From NCBI GenBank assembly GCA_027314885.1, contig DAHUZY010000005.1, positions 1-39,623 of the forward strand: a stretch of 39,623 nucleotides of DNA, given 5' to 3'. The DNA comes from Candidatus Saccharimonadota bacterium. GTDB taxonomy: Bacteria; Patescibacteriota; Saccharimonadia; Saccharimonadales; UBA4665. How positions within the stretch are numbered: position 1 is the first letter of the stretch; each line of letters begins with the position of its first letter. A program made the position numbers and the translations under genes. The notes below the pieces were generated by a model. It was not told where the DNA came from. It was given only the letters and a program-made list of their open reading frames with translations, and did no database searches. Positions 15,691-22,621 of the stretch are shown one piece after another.

Positions 15691-16608
15691 ATGGCGATGG
15701 GTAGTATCAAAAAGTTCGCTCGGACTGTAGACCGCTATCAGCAAAAGCATAAACATGCCGCAATTATTTACGCTGTCATAAAGAAATATGGGGAAGACAG
15801 CGCTGGCAACCAGGCGGCACTTACTACGTATTATGGCTTCTTGGCACTCTTCCCTCTGTTGATGGTAGCAACCACGCTGACTAATACCCTACTGATTGGT
15901 CACCCGCAGTTGCAGACTACGGTACTGAACAGCATAACGAGTTATTTCCCTTTACTCGGCAGTGGGCTAGCACATCACGTGCATGCTCTTAGGAAAAGTG
16001 GCGTAGCGCTTTTTGTTGGCTTACTCTTCACGCTCTATGGAGCCCGTGGTGTGACAAACGCTTTTATGAGCAGTGTGCAGCACATCTGGCATGTTCCTGA
16101 AGACATTCGCCAGGGATTCCCTAAATCTTATCTTAAGAGTCTGCTCTTATTGATTATTGGCGGTCTCGGTTTTATTGTTGCGGCCATGCTGGCCGGTCTG
16201 GCAGCTTCAGCCGGGCATAGTATTTGGTCTCGCATTCTCTCTCTTGCAATCAATATCTTGATACTTTATTTGCTTTTTGCCCTACTGATCAATCTCAGCT
16301 TGCCCAAACGTATTCCGCTAAGAGATGTAAGGGTAGGGGCGAGATTTGCCGCAATCGGTATTGTTATTCTGCAACTACTCGGAGGGTATTTATTGGTTAG
16401 TGAGTTGAAGAATCTCAGTGCGCTATACAGTTATTTCGCTATACCCCTTGGGCTGCTTTTTTGGATCTATTTACAGACACAGGTACTGTTCTACGCCATA
16501 GAGCTTTCCTCAGTTACTGCTAAAAAATTATGGCCTCGTAGTCTAGACGCCCAGTCACCTACGTCCATCGATAAAAAGATTATGAGAGAGCAGCAAGTTG
16601 AATTTTAA
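15691..16608 (+). CDS. YihY/BrkB family membrane protein
   Basis: 305 residues (303 if ATG 15697 is used; the TAGAAT -10 ends two bases before the first ATG and eight before the second, which favours the second). The family signature is clear: an amphipathic N-terminus, ALTTYYGFLALFPLLMVATTL (about 35-55), then six hydrophobic segments up to about residue 285 and GVALFVGLLFTLYGARG in the middle. YihY/BrkB proteins are inner-membrane proteins, sometimes annotated wrongly as RNase BN, with no settled function. The stop overlaps that of the convergent 93-residue gene by four bases. Confidence 0.92.
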   Translation: MAMGSIKKFARTVDRYQQKHKHAAIIYAVIKKYGEDSAGNQAALTTYYGFLALFPLLMVATTLTNTLLIGHPQLQTTVLNSITSYFPLLGSGLAHHVHALRKSGVALFVGLLFTLYGARGVTNAFMSSVQHIWHVPEDIRQGFPKSYLKSLLLLIIGGLGFIVAAMLAGLAASAGHSIWSRILSLAINILILYLLFALLINLSLPKRIPLRDVRVGARFAAIGIVILQLLGGYLLVSELKNLSALYSYFAIPLGLLFWIYLQTQVLFYAIELSSVTAKKLWPRSLDAQSPTSIDKKIMREQQVEF

Positions 16609-16886
16609 GCAGCTGCTCTTGAAGGAAACGCTTCGCCTTCAGATTCCCCCGCACGAGGATAATATTCAAGCCTGACCAACCCGCTCAATGGCACCTGGCT
16701 GCCATTTAATTCTCGTTGTTGGTCATGTGCTTCCTGAGATTCAGTTCCAGCAGTTACATTCGCGTCACCTGTTGGCAGTGGACTCTCTGCTGCACGCATA
16801 GTCTGCAATACCGCATTGAACAAGCTAGAGTCGCGTAACGACTCCATGCGATTCGTTCTGCCAGCTTCTACTCCTGGGGTTTTCAT
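16605..16886 (-). CDS. Hypothetical 93-residue polar protein
   Basis: No family recognised. The sequence is polar, without cysteine, signal or membrane segment, rich in Glu/Ala/Gly/Ser. The N-terminal half (ESLRDSSLFNAVLQTMRAAE) can form a helix; the C-terminal half contains a possible strand, LSGLVRLEYYPRAG. Start ATG 16886 follows GGGAAAC, with a TACTAT box nine bases upstream. It overlaps the BrkB stop. It may be real because it has a start context and a clean reading frame, but it could also be spurious. Confidence 0.5.
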   Translation of the reverse strand: MKTPGVEAGRTNRMESLRDSSLFNAVLQTMRAAESPLPTGDANVTAGTESQEAHDQQRELNGSQVPLSGLVRLEYYPRAGESEGEAFPSRAAA

Positions 16887-16970
16887 AGTTTCCCTATAGT
16901 ACAGAAAGGGGGCCGACGGCTCTGTGAAATTTGTTACATCTTTCCACAGGTACTGTATGTGTTAGTGCTC

Positions 16971-17360
16971 TTATTTAATTTCTGGGTAGCGATCGGGATG
17001 AGCACGATAATATGTCACCCACGGGTCGTTATCGTTGATCTCTACATAATCAATATATAGACCCTCTCTAAATGCACCGTTTTTATCTCGTTTTGCGTAT
17101 TGTGCGTTCTCGACGTCTTTATCCGTAAGATGGCACTGTTCTTTGAGGTCATCCAGGGCTTGCTGCACATCAGCAATTTCGTTTGCGCGGTCCTGGGTAG
17201 GAGCATCAGCAATTTCTTGAGCCTCCTCAATTATTTTCTCGACCAGCGCTTGAATATGTTCCGGCTCTTGAAGCCTTTTGTAGTGCGGTTTGGCTCCAGC
17301 CGCTAATTGCTGTGCAACGATTTTGTCTCTCACCAGCTTTTTAAATACAAACTTCGCCAT
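16971..17360 (-). CDS. MazG-like NTP pyrophosphohydrolase (COG4997 type)
   Basis: 129 residues. The N-terminal KLVRDKIVAQQLAAGAKPHYK is typical of the phosphoribosyl-ATP pyrophosphohydrolase-like house-cleaning family. The all-alpha MazG metal-binding pattern is present: KIIEEAQEI (EExxE, about 43-51) and NEIADV (ExxD, about 60-65). Such enzymes split non-canonical NTPs to NMP and pyrophosphate in the cytoplasm. The extra C-terminal part FREGLYIDYVEINDNDPWV is also seen in this family. ATG 17360 has TATAGT six bases upstream, so it is leaderless. The upstream GT-C gene's stop codon TGA directly precedes and partly overlaps that -10 box. Confidence 0.85.
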   Translation of the reverse strand: MAKFVFKKLVRDKIVAQQLAAGAKPHYKRLQEPEHIQALVEKIIEEAQEIADAPTQDRANEIADVQQALDDLKEQCHLTDKDVENAQYAKRDKNGAFREGLYIDYVEINDNDPWVTYYRAHPDRYPEIK

Positions 17361-17366
17361 ACACGC

Positions 17367-17372
17367 ACTATA
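17367..17372 (-). promoter_or_regulatory. -10 box of the MazG-like gene, next to the upstream stop codon
   Basis: Minus strand TATAGT with exactly six bases to the ATG. It directly follows the TGA stop (17375-17373) of the upstream gene, so transcription from the upstream gene would run across it. Confidence 0.55.
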
Positions 17373-19085
17373 TCACTTCTGATTAACCGAGCGTGTGCTC
17401 ACGGGGCATAGCTGAGTTCCTGCTGCGAAGATAAGATACTTTGCTTGTTTGCATTGCAGCGGATGGTTTACGACAATCATGTGTACATGGTGCACCGTAA
17501 GCTCGGTGTAAGCTGGATAAAATGTACTTGAATACACATCATATGTTTTGTGTGATGCCTCCAGTGATGAGAGCTGTGAATCTATACGCTGAAAGGCACT
17601 CTCTTTGATGGCAAAGGAAGGTATCATGTCGAAATAAAAGTTGGTAAGTACGAGAGCTATTAGTGCCACCAGTAGCGTTCTGTCATAGATGTTCTTCTTT
17701 TTGATCAGACTTAATGCGACCATAATGACTACTGGTAGTAAATACAGTTGACTGTTATATCGTGCGTAGTTCGGTATCGGCCATACAAAAGCATCTAGTA
17801 TTATTGCAACCACTCCGAGATGCACCCACCACATCCGTATTGCCGTGGATCGTTTTTTGCTTCGAAGTATTAAGTATAGGTAGCCGGCGATGGATATTAT
17901 GAATATCCCGCTATAAAGTACGCCGTATCCGCCCACTAACTTTGCGGTGCTCTGCGATTCAATAAGCAACTCACGTAGCGAGAACGTCAATGGCGCCTTA
18001 AGCCTGGCATAGGCATACGGAGCGCTACTATTACTAATTTCGCTTGATGAAAATATGCCATAGAAAAATAACTCGAGTTTTGAATCGTGTCTAATATTGG
18101 CAGGCACCCCTGTTTCTCGAAACGAACGGGTAAAGCCGCTCTCATTATAGGGAAAGGTTATTGCATGGAATTGCGTGACGTTAGTTACCAGCGGATTAAA
18201 TAGCAATAAAAGGGCAGCCAGCAGGAGACCGGCGACCATGACATAAAGATACTTTGCGTAATACAGCTTCAGACGCCAGAAAGAATAAATGCCTAACCCA
18301 ACCAGAAAGAGGGCAAAATATAAATTGCTGAACTTAGAACCCGCCAAAAGCAGCCCAGCGCCAAACAAGCATCCTACGTACAGCGAGATATGTTTTTTCT
18401 TATTAATTTGGATGATAGACGCTAAGGCTATGAGGAGGCAATCATAACCGAAACTATCTTCCATTGTGGAGAATATCTGGGCCAAAAACAGGGGAGTCAG
18501 CACAGCGCATAAGGCAATACTTACAGCTAGTTTTTGTTTAATACCCAGTGATAACAAACTTGCGCTCACAAATACAAAAGCAATAAAAGCAAAGATAAGA
18601 TTTATTAAGGTAGCCGAGTCGATATTATTGGCAACTTTATAAATGCTTGCATCAATTGCCCAAAGCACTTTTGGATTACCTTCTGCGAGCTGCCTGCTAC
18701 CGATTTGCGGGGTCCTCAAAGGGAATGTCGGATGATATATAGGATTCCAATTGTCCGCTAAAGCCATTATTGCCGGCTCATGATAATATAGCCCGTCATA
18801 ATTGGTGTCGTACGTTCGGCCAAACAAATTTGTACCCCCCAGAAATATGAGCGGTGTAGCTACCGCAAATAGAGCCAGCACTAGCAAATGAGATTTAGCG
18901 GGGTATTTAATTATTATGGTTATTGTCAAAGCAAGGACGTAGCTTAAAAATGCCACAACTAGTGTCCAGCTGTTAACAGATACGTGCAGCCAAAAGGAAA
19001 GAAAGATAAATAAAGCAAGAAAGACAATAAACAGAAATAGAAACTGACAGAACAGGAGGAGATACTTTATTTTAGAATTTATCAC
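17373..19085 (-). CDS. GT-C-like polytopic membrane glycosyltransferase
   Basis: 570 residues from GTG 19085. The ORF-track version (613 residues) begins inside the tRNA-Ser gene and is wrong at its N-terminus (VGSNPTLSAN is tRNA sequence). About twelve hydrophobic segments run from residue 8 to about 500. The first outside loop has YDTNYDGLYYHEPAIM, fitting the acidic catalytic loop of GT-C enzymes that use polyprenyl-phosphate sugars. The C-terminal 75 residues are soluble and probably outside. The acceptor is unknown; cell-surface polymers or proteins are likely. It begins 23 bases after the tRNA 3' end with no evident promoter, so it may be co-transcribed with the tRNA. Confidence 0.75.
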   Translation of the reverse strand: MINSKIKYLLLFCQFLFLFIVFLALFIFLSFWLHVSVNSWTLVVAFLSYVLALTITIIIKYPAKSHLLVLALFAVATPLIFLGGTNLFGRTYDTNYDGLYYHEPAIMALADNWNPIYHPTFPLRTPQIGSRQLAEGNPKVLWAIDASIYKVANNIDSATLINLIFAFIAFVFVSASLLSLGIKQKLAVSIALCAVLTPLFLAQIFSTMEDSFGYDCLLIALASIIQINKKKHISLYVGCLFGAGLLLAGSKFSNLYFALFLVGLGIYSFWRLKLYYAKYLYVMVAGLLLAALLLLFNPLVTNVTQFHAITFPYNESGFTRSFRETGVPANIRHDSKLELFFYGIFSSSEISNSSAPYAYARLKAPLTFSLRELLIESQSTAKLVGGYGVLYSGIFIISIAGYLYLILRSKKRSTAIRMWWVHLGVVAIILDAFVWPIPNYARYNSQLYLLPVVIMVALSLIKKKNIYDRTLLVALIALVLTNFYFDMIPSFAIKESAFQRIDSQLSSLEASHKTYDVYSSTFYPAYTELTVHHVHMIVVNHPLQCKQAKYLIFAAGTQLCPVSTRSVNQK

Positions 19086-19108
19086 GCTGTTGGGTGCTTT
19101 GTTTAGAT

Positions 19109-19198
19109 TGGCGGAGAGAGTGGGATTCGAACCCACGGTACAGTTGCCTGTACACTGCTTTTCGAGAGCAGCACCTTCAACCACTCGGTCATCTCTCC
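19109..19198 (-). tRNA. tRNA-Ser (anticodon CGA)
   Basis: 90 bases with encoded CCA. Acceptor GGAGAGA/TCTCTCC, anticodon arm CTGCTCTCGAAAAGCAG with anticodon CGA, long variable arm GTACAGGCAACTGTAC, T-arm GTGGGTTCGAATCCCAC. It is very similar to the TGA isoacceptor at 14131-14220. Confidence 0.95.
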
Positions 19199-19339
19199 TT
19201 AGATAAGGCTGCATATGGAGTATATCCTTCCGGGCGCCATAATACTACTTTCGGTGTTGGACTCGGCAGCGACCCAAATGAACTAGAGTAATATCAAATA
19301 CTATGCTAAAATTACCTCTGTTTAACTTCCGCTCTGTAT

Positions 19340-19416
19340 GCGCGTGTAGCTCAGCTGGATAGAGCGTTGGCTTGCGGAGCCAAAGGTCGTAGGTTCGAAT
19401 CCTGCCACGCGTACCA
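19340..19416 (+). tRNA. tRNA-Arg (anticodon GCG)
   Basis: 77 bases with CCA encoded. D-stem GCTC/GAGC, anticodon stem TTGGC/GCCAA around loop TTGCGGA (positions 34-36 GCG), T-arm GTAGG-TTCGAAT-CCTGC, acceptor GCGCGTG/CACGCGT with a G1-U72 pair, discriminator A. Most bacteria read CGU/CGC with an ACG anticodon edited to inosine; GCG here would read CGC and CGU without editing. An extended -10 (TGC-TAAAAT) lies about 25-30 bases upstream. Confidence 0.93.
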
Positions 19417-19425
19417 AAATAGTAA

Positions 19426-19455
19426 TTGACGTCCTGGTATAACTTTTGTTATACT
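19426..19455 (+). promoter_or_regulatory. MazEF promoter with palindromic operator
   Basis: TTGACG (19426-19431), 18-base spacer, TATACT (19450-19455), seven bases to ATG 19463. The exact palindrome GTATAAC-TTTT-GTTATAC (19437-19454) covers the -10, as expected for autorepression by the antitoxin. Confidence 0.75.
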
Positions 19456-19462
19456 TCCTTGT

Positions 19463-19699
19463 ATGAAAACTGCTGTTTCTATTCCAGATAATGTATACAC
19501 TTCGGCTGAAAAGCTTGCAAGACGATTAGGCAAATCACGCAGCCAGCTCTACTCTCAAGCCATAAGTAGCTACTTATCTAAACACCAAAAAGAAGGCTTA
19601 ACAGCAAAATTGAATGAGGTCTACTCTGATGGCGATTCAAAGGTTGATCCCTTGCTTATAAATCTGCAAACTCGTTCTCTGTCAAAGGAAGAGTGGTGA
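19463..19699 (+). CDS. MazE/RHH-type antitoxin
   Basis: 78 residues. The N-terminal MKTAVSIPDNVYTSAEKLARRLGKSRSQLYSQAI matches a ribbon-helix-helix DNA-binding domain (strand 3-7, helices 12-21 and 26-37). The C-terminal 35 residues are acidic and would wrap the toxin, ending LSKEEW. It should bind the palindrome over its own promoter. The start ATG is leaderless. The stop overlaps the toxin start, the standard coupling for such modules. Confidence 0.85.
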   Translation: MKTAVSIPDNVYTSAEKLARRLGKSRSQLYSQAISSYLSKHQKEGLTAKLNEVYSDGDSKVDPLLINLQTRSLSKEEW

Positions 19700-20034
19700 A
19701 ACGTGGCCAGATATGGTGGGCGGAATTACCAGAACCTACCGCTTCAGAGCCAGGTTATAAGCGACCAGTAATTGTTGTGCAAGCGGACGAGTTTAATAAT
19801 AGTCTCATTAACACAGTAATAGTAGTAGCAATAACTTCTAATTTGAGGCTTGCCGATGCGCCTGGCAATTTGTATATCCCAAAGTCAAAAACTGGACTAG
19901 GAAAAGATTCGGTTGCTAATGTATCCCAGGTAGTTACTCTCGACAAGAGTTTCTTAAAGGAACAGATCAGTCAGCTTGATAGAGTAACTATTCAGCAGCT
20001 AGATGAAGGATTACAACTAGTCCTATCTTTATAA
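19693..20034 (+). CDS. MazF/PemK-family toxin
   Basis: 113 residues. The family marks are VKRGQIWWAELPEPTASEPGYKRPVIVVQ at the start (RG.IWWA.L....G....RPV.VVQ), VVVAITSNLRLADAPGNLYI in the middle, and SVANVSQVVTLDKSFL with the conserved Ser/Thr and Gln. MazF-type toxins cut mRNA at short sequences. It starts at GTG 19693 or GTG 19696, overlapping the antitoxin stop. The length is normal, so the toxin looks intact. Confidence 0.9.
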   Translation: MVKRGQIWWAELPEPTASEPGYKRPVIVVQADEFNNSLINTVIVVAITSNLRLADAPGNLYIPKSKTGLGKDSVANVSQVVTLDKSFLKEQISQLDRVTIQQLDEGLQLVLSL

Positions 20035-20041
20035 AACGATG

Positions 20042-20070
20042 CGGTTCGAATCCTGTCAGGTCAATTCTCA
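20042..20070 (+). repeat. tRNA 3'-end-like fragment, direct repeat copy 1
   Basis: 29 bases starting CGGTTCGAATCCTGTCAGG, shared with 21117-21145 with one mismatch (25 bases exact). It looks like a T-loop plus acceptor 3' strand, but the upstream half of the tRNA is absent and the T-stem does not pair (ATGCGG versus CCTGT), so it is not a tRNA gene. It lies eight bases after the MazF stop. Confidence 0.7.
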
Positions 20071-20113
20071 AAATTTACAACAATTCTCTCCAAGGTATTA
20101 AAAATCGTGGCTA

Positions 20114-20153
20114 TTGACATATGTTACACTTTTGGCGTACACTAAAAGTGTAA
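20114..20153 (+). promoter_or_regulatory. Promoter/operator of the first Phd-PIN module
   Basis: TTGACA (20114-20119), 18-base spacer, TACACT (20138-20143). The exact 10-bp inverted repeat TTACACTTTT (20124-20133) / AAAAGTGTAA (20144-20153) brackets the -10 box. Unlike the other modules it has a leader, with AAAGGA seven bases before ATG 20170. Confidence 0.8.
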
Positions 20154-20169
20154 GTTAAAGGACAAGACC

Positions 20170-20442
20170 ATGACAACTACTACAGCTAAAAAATTAAGGG
20201 ACAATCTTAGTGAATACCTCGATAGATTACAAAGGGGTGAGGAAATTGTCATCATACGCCACTCAGAAATTATTGGCGTTCTCAAGCCTGCACAAAACTT
20301 ACATACCAATAATGGCTCTGCTTTGGCAGCAATGTTTAACCGAAACAAAGACTTTTTCAGTAGCAATAAAGGTAAAGTAAACGCATCAATACCTACCGAG
20401 GAACTGTACCATCACTCCCTGAACGAGTCGTATCAGCAATGA
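20170..20442 (+). CDS. Phd/YefM-family antitoxin
   Basis: 90 residues. MTTTTAKKLRDNLSEYLDRLQRGEEIVIIRHSEIIGVLKP is the Phd/YefM fold (DNA-binding dimer, residues 1-50), and the Asn/Ser-rich C-terminal 40 residues should mask the toxin. The stop overlaps the toxin start (ATGA). A strong palindrome upstream suggests autoregulation. Confidence 0.85.
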   Translation: MTTTTAKKLRDNLSEYLDRLQRGEEIVIIRHSEIIGVLKPAQNLHTNNGSALAAMFNRNKDFFSSNKGKVNASIPTEELYHHSLNESYQQ

Positions 20443-20819
20443 ATCGCACACTGGTAGACGCAAATGTTTTACTTGAAATTCTATTTTCCCGCAAGCTTTT
20501 AGATGTATGCCAGAAATTGCTGAGCGACCCAGCAAAAGAGTATGCGATTAGCGCATTGACTCTTCATATTATTTGGTACATGGCTGAAAGGTACAAATTA
20601 TCACCTGAGCATATAAACGATGTGCTATCGGTACTTATAGTCTTACCCTTAAGTTATCAAGCTATTAAACTTGCTAATAAGCGCTATGATAATAAAGATT
20701 TTGAAGACTGCTTACAGGCAGCTTGTGCAGAGGAAAACGACTGCCAAGAAATAATCACTATTGACAGGCATTTTCAAGAATATAGCCATACATTATTGTC
20801 GGTTACTATTGTTGAGTAG
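20439..20819 (+). CDS. PIN-domain (VapC-like) toxin
   Basis: 126 residues. The PIN catalytic pattern is present: LVDANVLLEILF (first Asp, residue 6), an acidic residue near ALTLHIIWYMAERY (Glu about 51), DNKDFEDCLQ (Asp about 88-92) and the terminal IITIDRHF (Asp about 107). PIN toxins are metal-dependent ribonucleases, often cutting tRNA or rRNA. The second subfamily acid position (usually S.....E) is shifted, so a divergent subgroup is likely. Coupled to the preceding antitoxin by a 4-base overlap. Confidence 0.85.
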   Translation: MNRTLVDANVLLEILFSRKLLDVCQKLLSDPAKEYAISALTLHIIWYMAERYKLSPEHINDVLSVLIVLPLSYQAIKLANKRYDNKDFEDCLQAACAEENDCQEIITIDRHFQEYSHTLLSVTIVE

Positions 20820-20906
20820 TTTTTACTGTGTTTTACTCAGCGCCCAAACCTAATTGATTAAGTAGCCATAACTTTACATTCGCATCCTATAATCACTGTA
20901 TATATT

Positions 20907-21030
20907 GGTTCTAATCCAGCACGGTAGTTACTGTGCTGGACTTGACGAGGGGTGACACTTCAAATGTTTCGTGCCAGCGGAGCAACTCACTCTTAAGGCG
21001 GTTCCAAGCGGAAACAGGAAGTTGCACCAT
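20907..21030 (+). repeat. Palindromic island repeat, copy A
   Basis: 124 bases; member of a three-copy family (A, B, C), all in plus orientation. The ends pair imperfectly (GGTTCTAATCC with GGAAGTTGCACC) and copy A has an internal exact stem, CCAGCAC...GTGCTGG. A core segment CGGTTCCAAGC is shared by all copies. It lies 87 bases after the PIN toxin stop. The opening GGTTCTAATCC resembles a tRNA T-arm. Confidence 0.85.
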
Positions 21031-21116
21031 CAAGACTTTTTCAAAAATCATCTCTGTTTACAAAGATCTAAAAAATTGACGATTCTGACCAACAAAGAAC
21101 ATTTACTTCTTAAAAC

Positions 21117-21145
21117 CGGCTCGAATCCTGTCAGGTCAATTCTCA
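21117..21145 (+). repeat. tRNA 3'-end-like fragment, direct repeat copy 2
   Basis: Matches 20042-20070 at 28 of 29 positions. The two copies flank a 1.05-kb segment holding the first Phd-PIN module and repeat A, as direct repeats flank integrated cassettes. The 86 bases between repeat A and this copy, and the 110 bases after it, show no gene. Confidence 0.7.
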
Positions 21146-21255
21146 GGGTGTAATTGTTTAAGCTGCTAACTGCAGACTAGTAACTGAGGGTCGATTAAGA
21201 TTAATTTTATTGGCGATTTTATATAAAGCAATTCACCCCTGTTTGTTTACAAAAG

Positions 21256-21291
21256 TGTCAACTTGACAACTTCTATTCAGTTTGCTAATAT
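21256..21291 (+). promoter_or_regulatory. Promoter/operator of the second Phd-PIN module
   Basis: TTGACA (21263-21268), 17-base spacer, TAATAT (21286-21291), seven bases to ATG 21299. The palindrome TGTCAA-C-TTGACA (21256-21268) includes the -35. This promoter rules out the track start at 21263, which lies inside it. Confidence 0.8.
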
Positions 21292-21298
21292 AGTTTAT

Positions 21299-21541
21299 AT
21301 GAAAACAATGACTACCGCAGATTTCAAAGCCAACTTTTCATCCGTTGTAGATGAGCTTAAGCATGGAAATAAAGTTGTAATTACTTATGGTCGCAAAAAA
21401 GCACCGTTAGCGACAATTATTCCGCAAAGCCAACTAGAAAAGCCAGACCACTCTGTAAAGATAGGCGACCTAAAGTCTCAAGGCTGGACATATGCGTTAA
21501 ACGGCTTTGAAATAACAGAAGAAGAGCTTATTAATTCGTGA
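21299..21541 (+). CDS. Phd/YefM-family antitoxin
   Basis: 80 residues from leaderless ATG 21299. MKTMTTADFKANFSSVVDELKHGNKVVITYGRKKAPLATIIP is the Phd/YefM DNA-binding unit; the C-terminal part has IGDLKSQGW followed by the acidic EITEEELI. It overlaps the toxin start (GTGA). It is distinct in sequence from the antitoxin at 20170, so the two modules are not simple duplicates. Confidence 0.85.
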   Translation: MKTMTTADFKANFSSVVDELKHGNKVVITYGRKKAPLATIIPQSQLEKPDHSVKIGDLKSQGWTYALNGFEITEEELINS

Positions 21542-21936
21542 ATTATCTACTGGATACTCATATTCTGCTTTGGCTTAGACTAAGCCCTGAGAAGTTGAGT
21601 CCGGAACACAAAAAAATCATTGAGTCATCTGAAAATGAAAAGTTTGTTAGTTCTATAACCCAATGGGAGATTAGCTTAAAATATGCTATAGGTAAGTTAG
21701 AACTTGGCAGCCACACTCCAGACGAATTCCTGGCCGGAATATATAAAATTGGGCTAAAGGATATCACGCCCTCTTCCGAACAATGGTCCACCTATTACTT
21801 ACTGCCCAAGATAAAAGATCACAGAGACCCTTTTGACAGGATGATCATTTGGCTCGCTATGCAGAGCGGCATGACCTTACTCTCTAGAGATAACAAGTTT
21901 GGTGAATATAAACCTCATGGGCTTAGCGTAATTTAG
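21538..21936 (+). CDS. PIN-domain toxin (Sll0205-like subgroup)
   Basis: 132 residues. LLDTHILLWL (Asp 6), SSITQWEISLKYAIGKLEL with the conserved Glu (about 46), DHRDPFDRMIIWLA (Asp about 98-102) and LLSRDNKF (Asp about 120) give the complete PIN acid set. The DTHxLLW start and DPFDR motif are typical of the PIN subgroup paired with Phd antitoxins. The start is GTG 21538. Confidence 0.9.
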   Translation: MNYLLDTHILLWLRLSPEKLSPEHKKIIESSENEKFVSSITQWEISLKYAIGKLELGSHTPDEFLAGIYKIGLKDITPSSEQWSTYYLLPKIKDHRDPFDRMIIWLAMQSGMTLLSRDNKFGEYKPHGLSVI

Positions 21937-21941
21937 TTTTT

Positions 21942-22064
21942 GGTTCTAATTCAGCCCGGTAGTTCTTGTACTAGACTCGGCAGAGGTGATACTTCAAAAG
22001 TTTCATGCCACCGCAATAGTTCACTCTTGAGACGGTTCCAAGCCGAAACCGGAAGGAGTACCAT
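21942..22064 (+). repeat. Palindromic island repeat, copy B
   Basis: 123 bases, beginning five bases after the preceding PIN toxin stop. By hand alignment it differs from copy C at about 16 of 122 positions and more from copy A. The ends pair (GGTTCTAATTC with GGAAGGAGTACC) and the centre can form GATACTT-caaa-AGTTTC. The track ORF at 21940 runs over it and is not counted as a gene. Confidence 0.85.
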
Positions 22065-22119
22065 ATTTGTTACAGACTCATACTTTCTACCTAAACAGAT
22101 TGCTTGTTATACTTTGCTT

Positions 22120-22191
22120 ATGAGAAAAACAAAAACTACTGTCTCTGGTGTTGAAGCCTTATTTGTAGCAGCTTTCTTCTATGCAGGCTAA
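22120..22191 (+). CDS. Candidate leaderless micro-ORF (23 residues)
   Basis: ATG 22120 has TATACT (22108-22113) exactly six bases upstream, the arrangement seen for verified-looking genes here. The peptide starts MRKTKTTVSGVEALF and ends in a short hydrophobic run, FVAAFFYAG: a basic head plus a hydrophobic tail. It could be a membrane-active peptide, the remnant of a lost antitoxin, or chance. It lies between repeat B and a strong hairpin. Confidence 0.35.
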   Translation: MRKTKTTVSGVEALFVAAFFYAG

Positions 22192-22193
22192 TG

Positions 22194-22234
22194 CAGTAGT
22201 TAGGTATATGTCCCCGATGTGGGGACAACTACTG
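22194..22234 (-). terminator. Nested hairpin at the end of the minus-strand PIN toxin gene
   Basis: Outer exact stem CAGTAGTT (22194-22201) / AACTACTG (22227-22234), inner exact stem GTCCCC (22210-22215) / GGGGAC (22221-22226), with an eight-base bulge on one side only. It overlaps the toxin stop codon. There is no T-run on either side, so it may block exonucleases or act as a structured site rather than an intrinsic terminator. Confidence 0.55.
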
Positions 22235-22621
22235 AAGCTGTTTAAAACAATCCTTGACGGTCAAAATCTTTATATCTTCATAAGTTTTCTGAGCTAGTAG
22301 TGGTTTATCACCAGTTACGATGGCGTCGGCCTGACCTTTTACCGCTGTTTCAAGTACTCGGTTATCTGGTTCGTCCGCCAGAATATGTAAGAATGGCTCG
22401 AAGTAGGAAACTTCGCCCTCGCCTAGCAGTTGTTGAAGTAGCTTTAGACTTTCTGGCTGTACGCCAAACTTATTTTCTAAGACACGCTGGATTTCGGCAA
22501 TAATGTAAGGTGACAATATAAGGTCATGTCTGCCACTCAGAGCAGCTAGGACTAGTTGTTCGGGCAAGCCATCAAAAAGAAGCGCAGATATAATGACATT
22601 GGTATCGACTACCAGACGCAT
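22229..22621 (-). CDS. PIN-domain toxin (COG1569-like)
   Basis: 130 residues. VVDTNVIISALLFDGLPEQLVLAAL at the start (Asp 5), SPYIIAEIQRVLENKFG (Glu about 43), EPDNRVLETAVKGQADAIVTGDKPLL (Asp about 84, Asp about 95-100) and the terminal IKILTVKDC match the COG1569-type PIN toxins. Ribonuclease activity is expected. The gene is on the opposite strand to the other modules. Its ATG overlaps the antitoxin stop (TAATG). Confidence 0.9.
   Translation of the reverse strand: MRLVVDTNVIISALLFDGLPEQLVLAALSGRHDLILSPYIIAEIQRVLENKFGVQPESLKLLQQLLGEGEVSYFEPFLHILADEPDNRVLETAVKGQADAIVTGDKPLLAQKTYEDIKILTVKDCFKQLQ

Noticed and set aside
19351-19533. Minus-strand ORF of 60 residues
   Set aside because: It is antisense to tRNA-Arg (DSNLRPLAPQANAL) and to the mazE start.
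20042-20070. Complete tRNA gene
   Set aside because: No D-arm or anticodon arm is found upstream and the T-stem does not pair; only a 3'-end-like fragment is present.
20971-21153. 60-residue ORF inside the repeat region
   Set aside because: It runs across repeat A and the tRNA-like repeat, with composition typical of non-coding DNA.
21940-22191. 83-residue plus-strand ORF
   Set aside because: Its first 60 codons lie in repeat B and have no start context. Only the last 23 codons have a promoter and are kept as a candidate.
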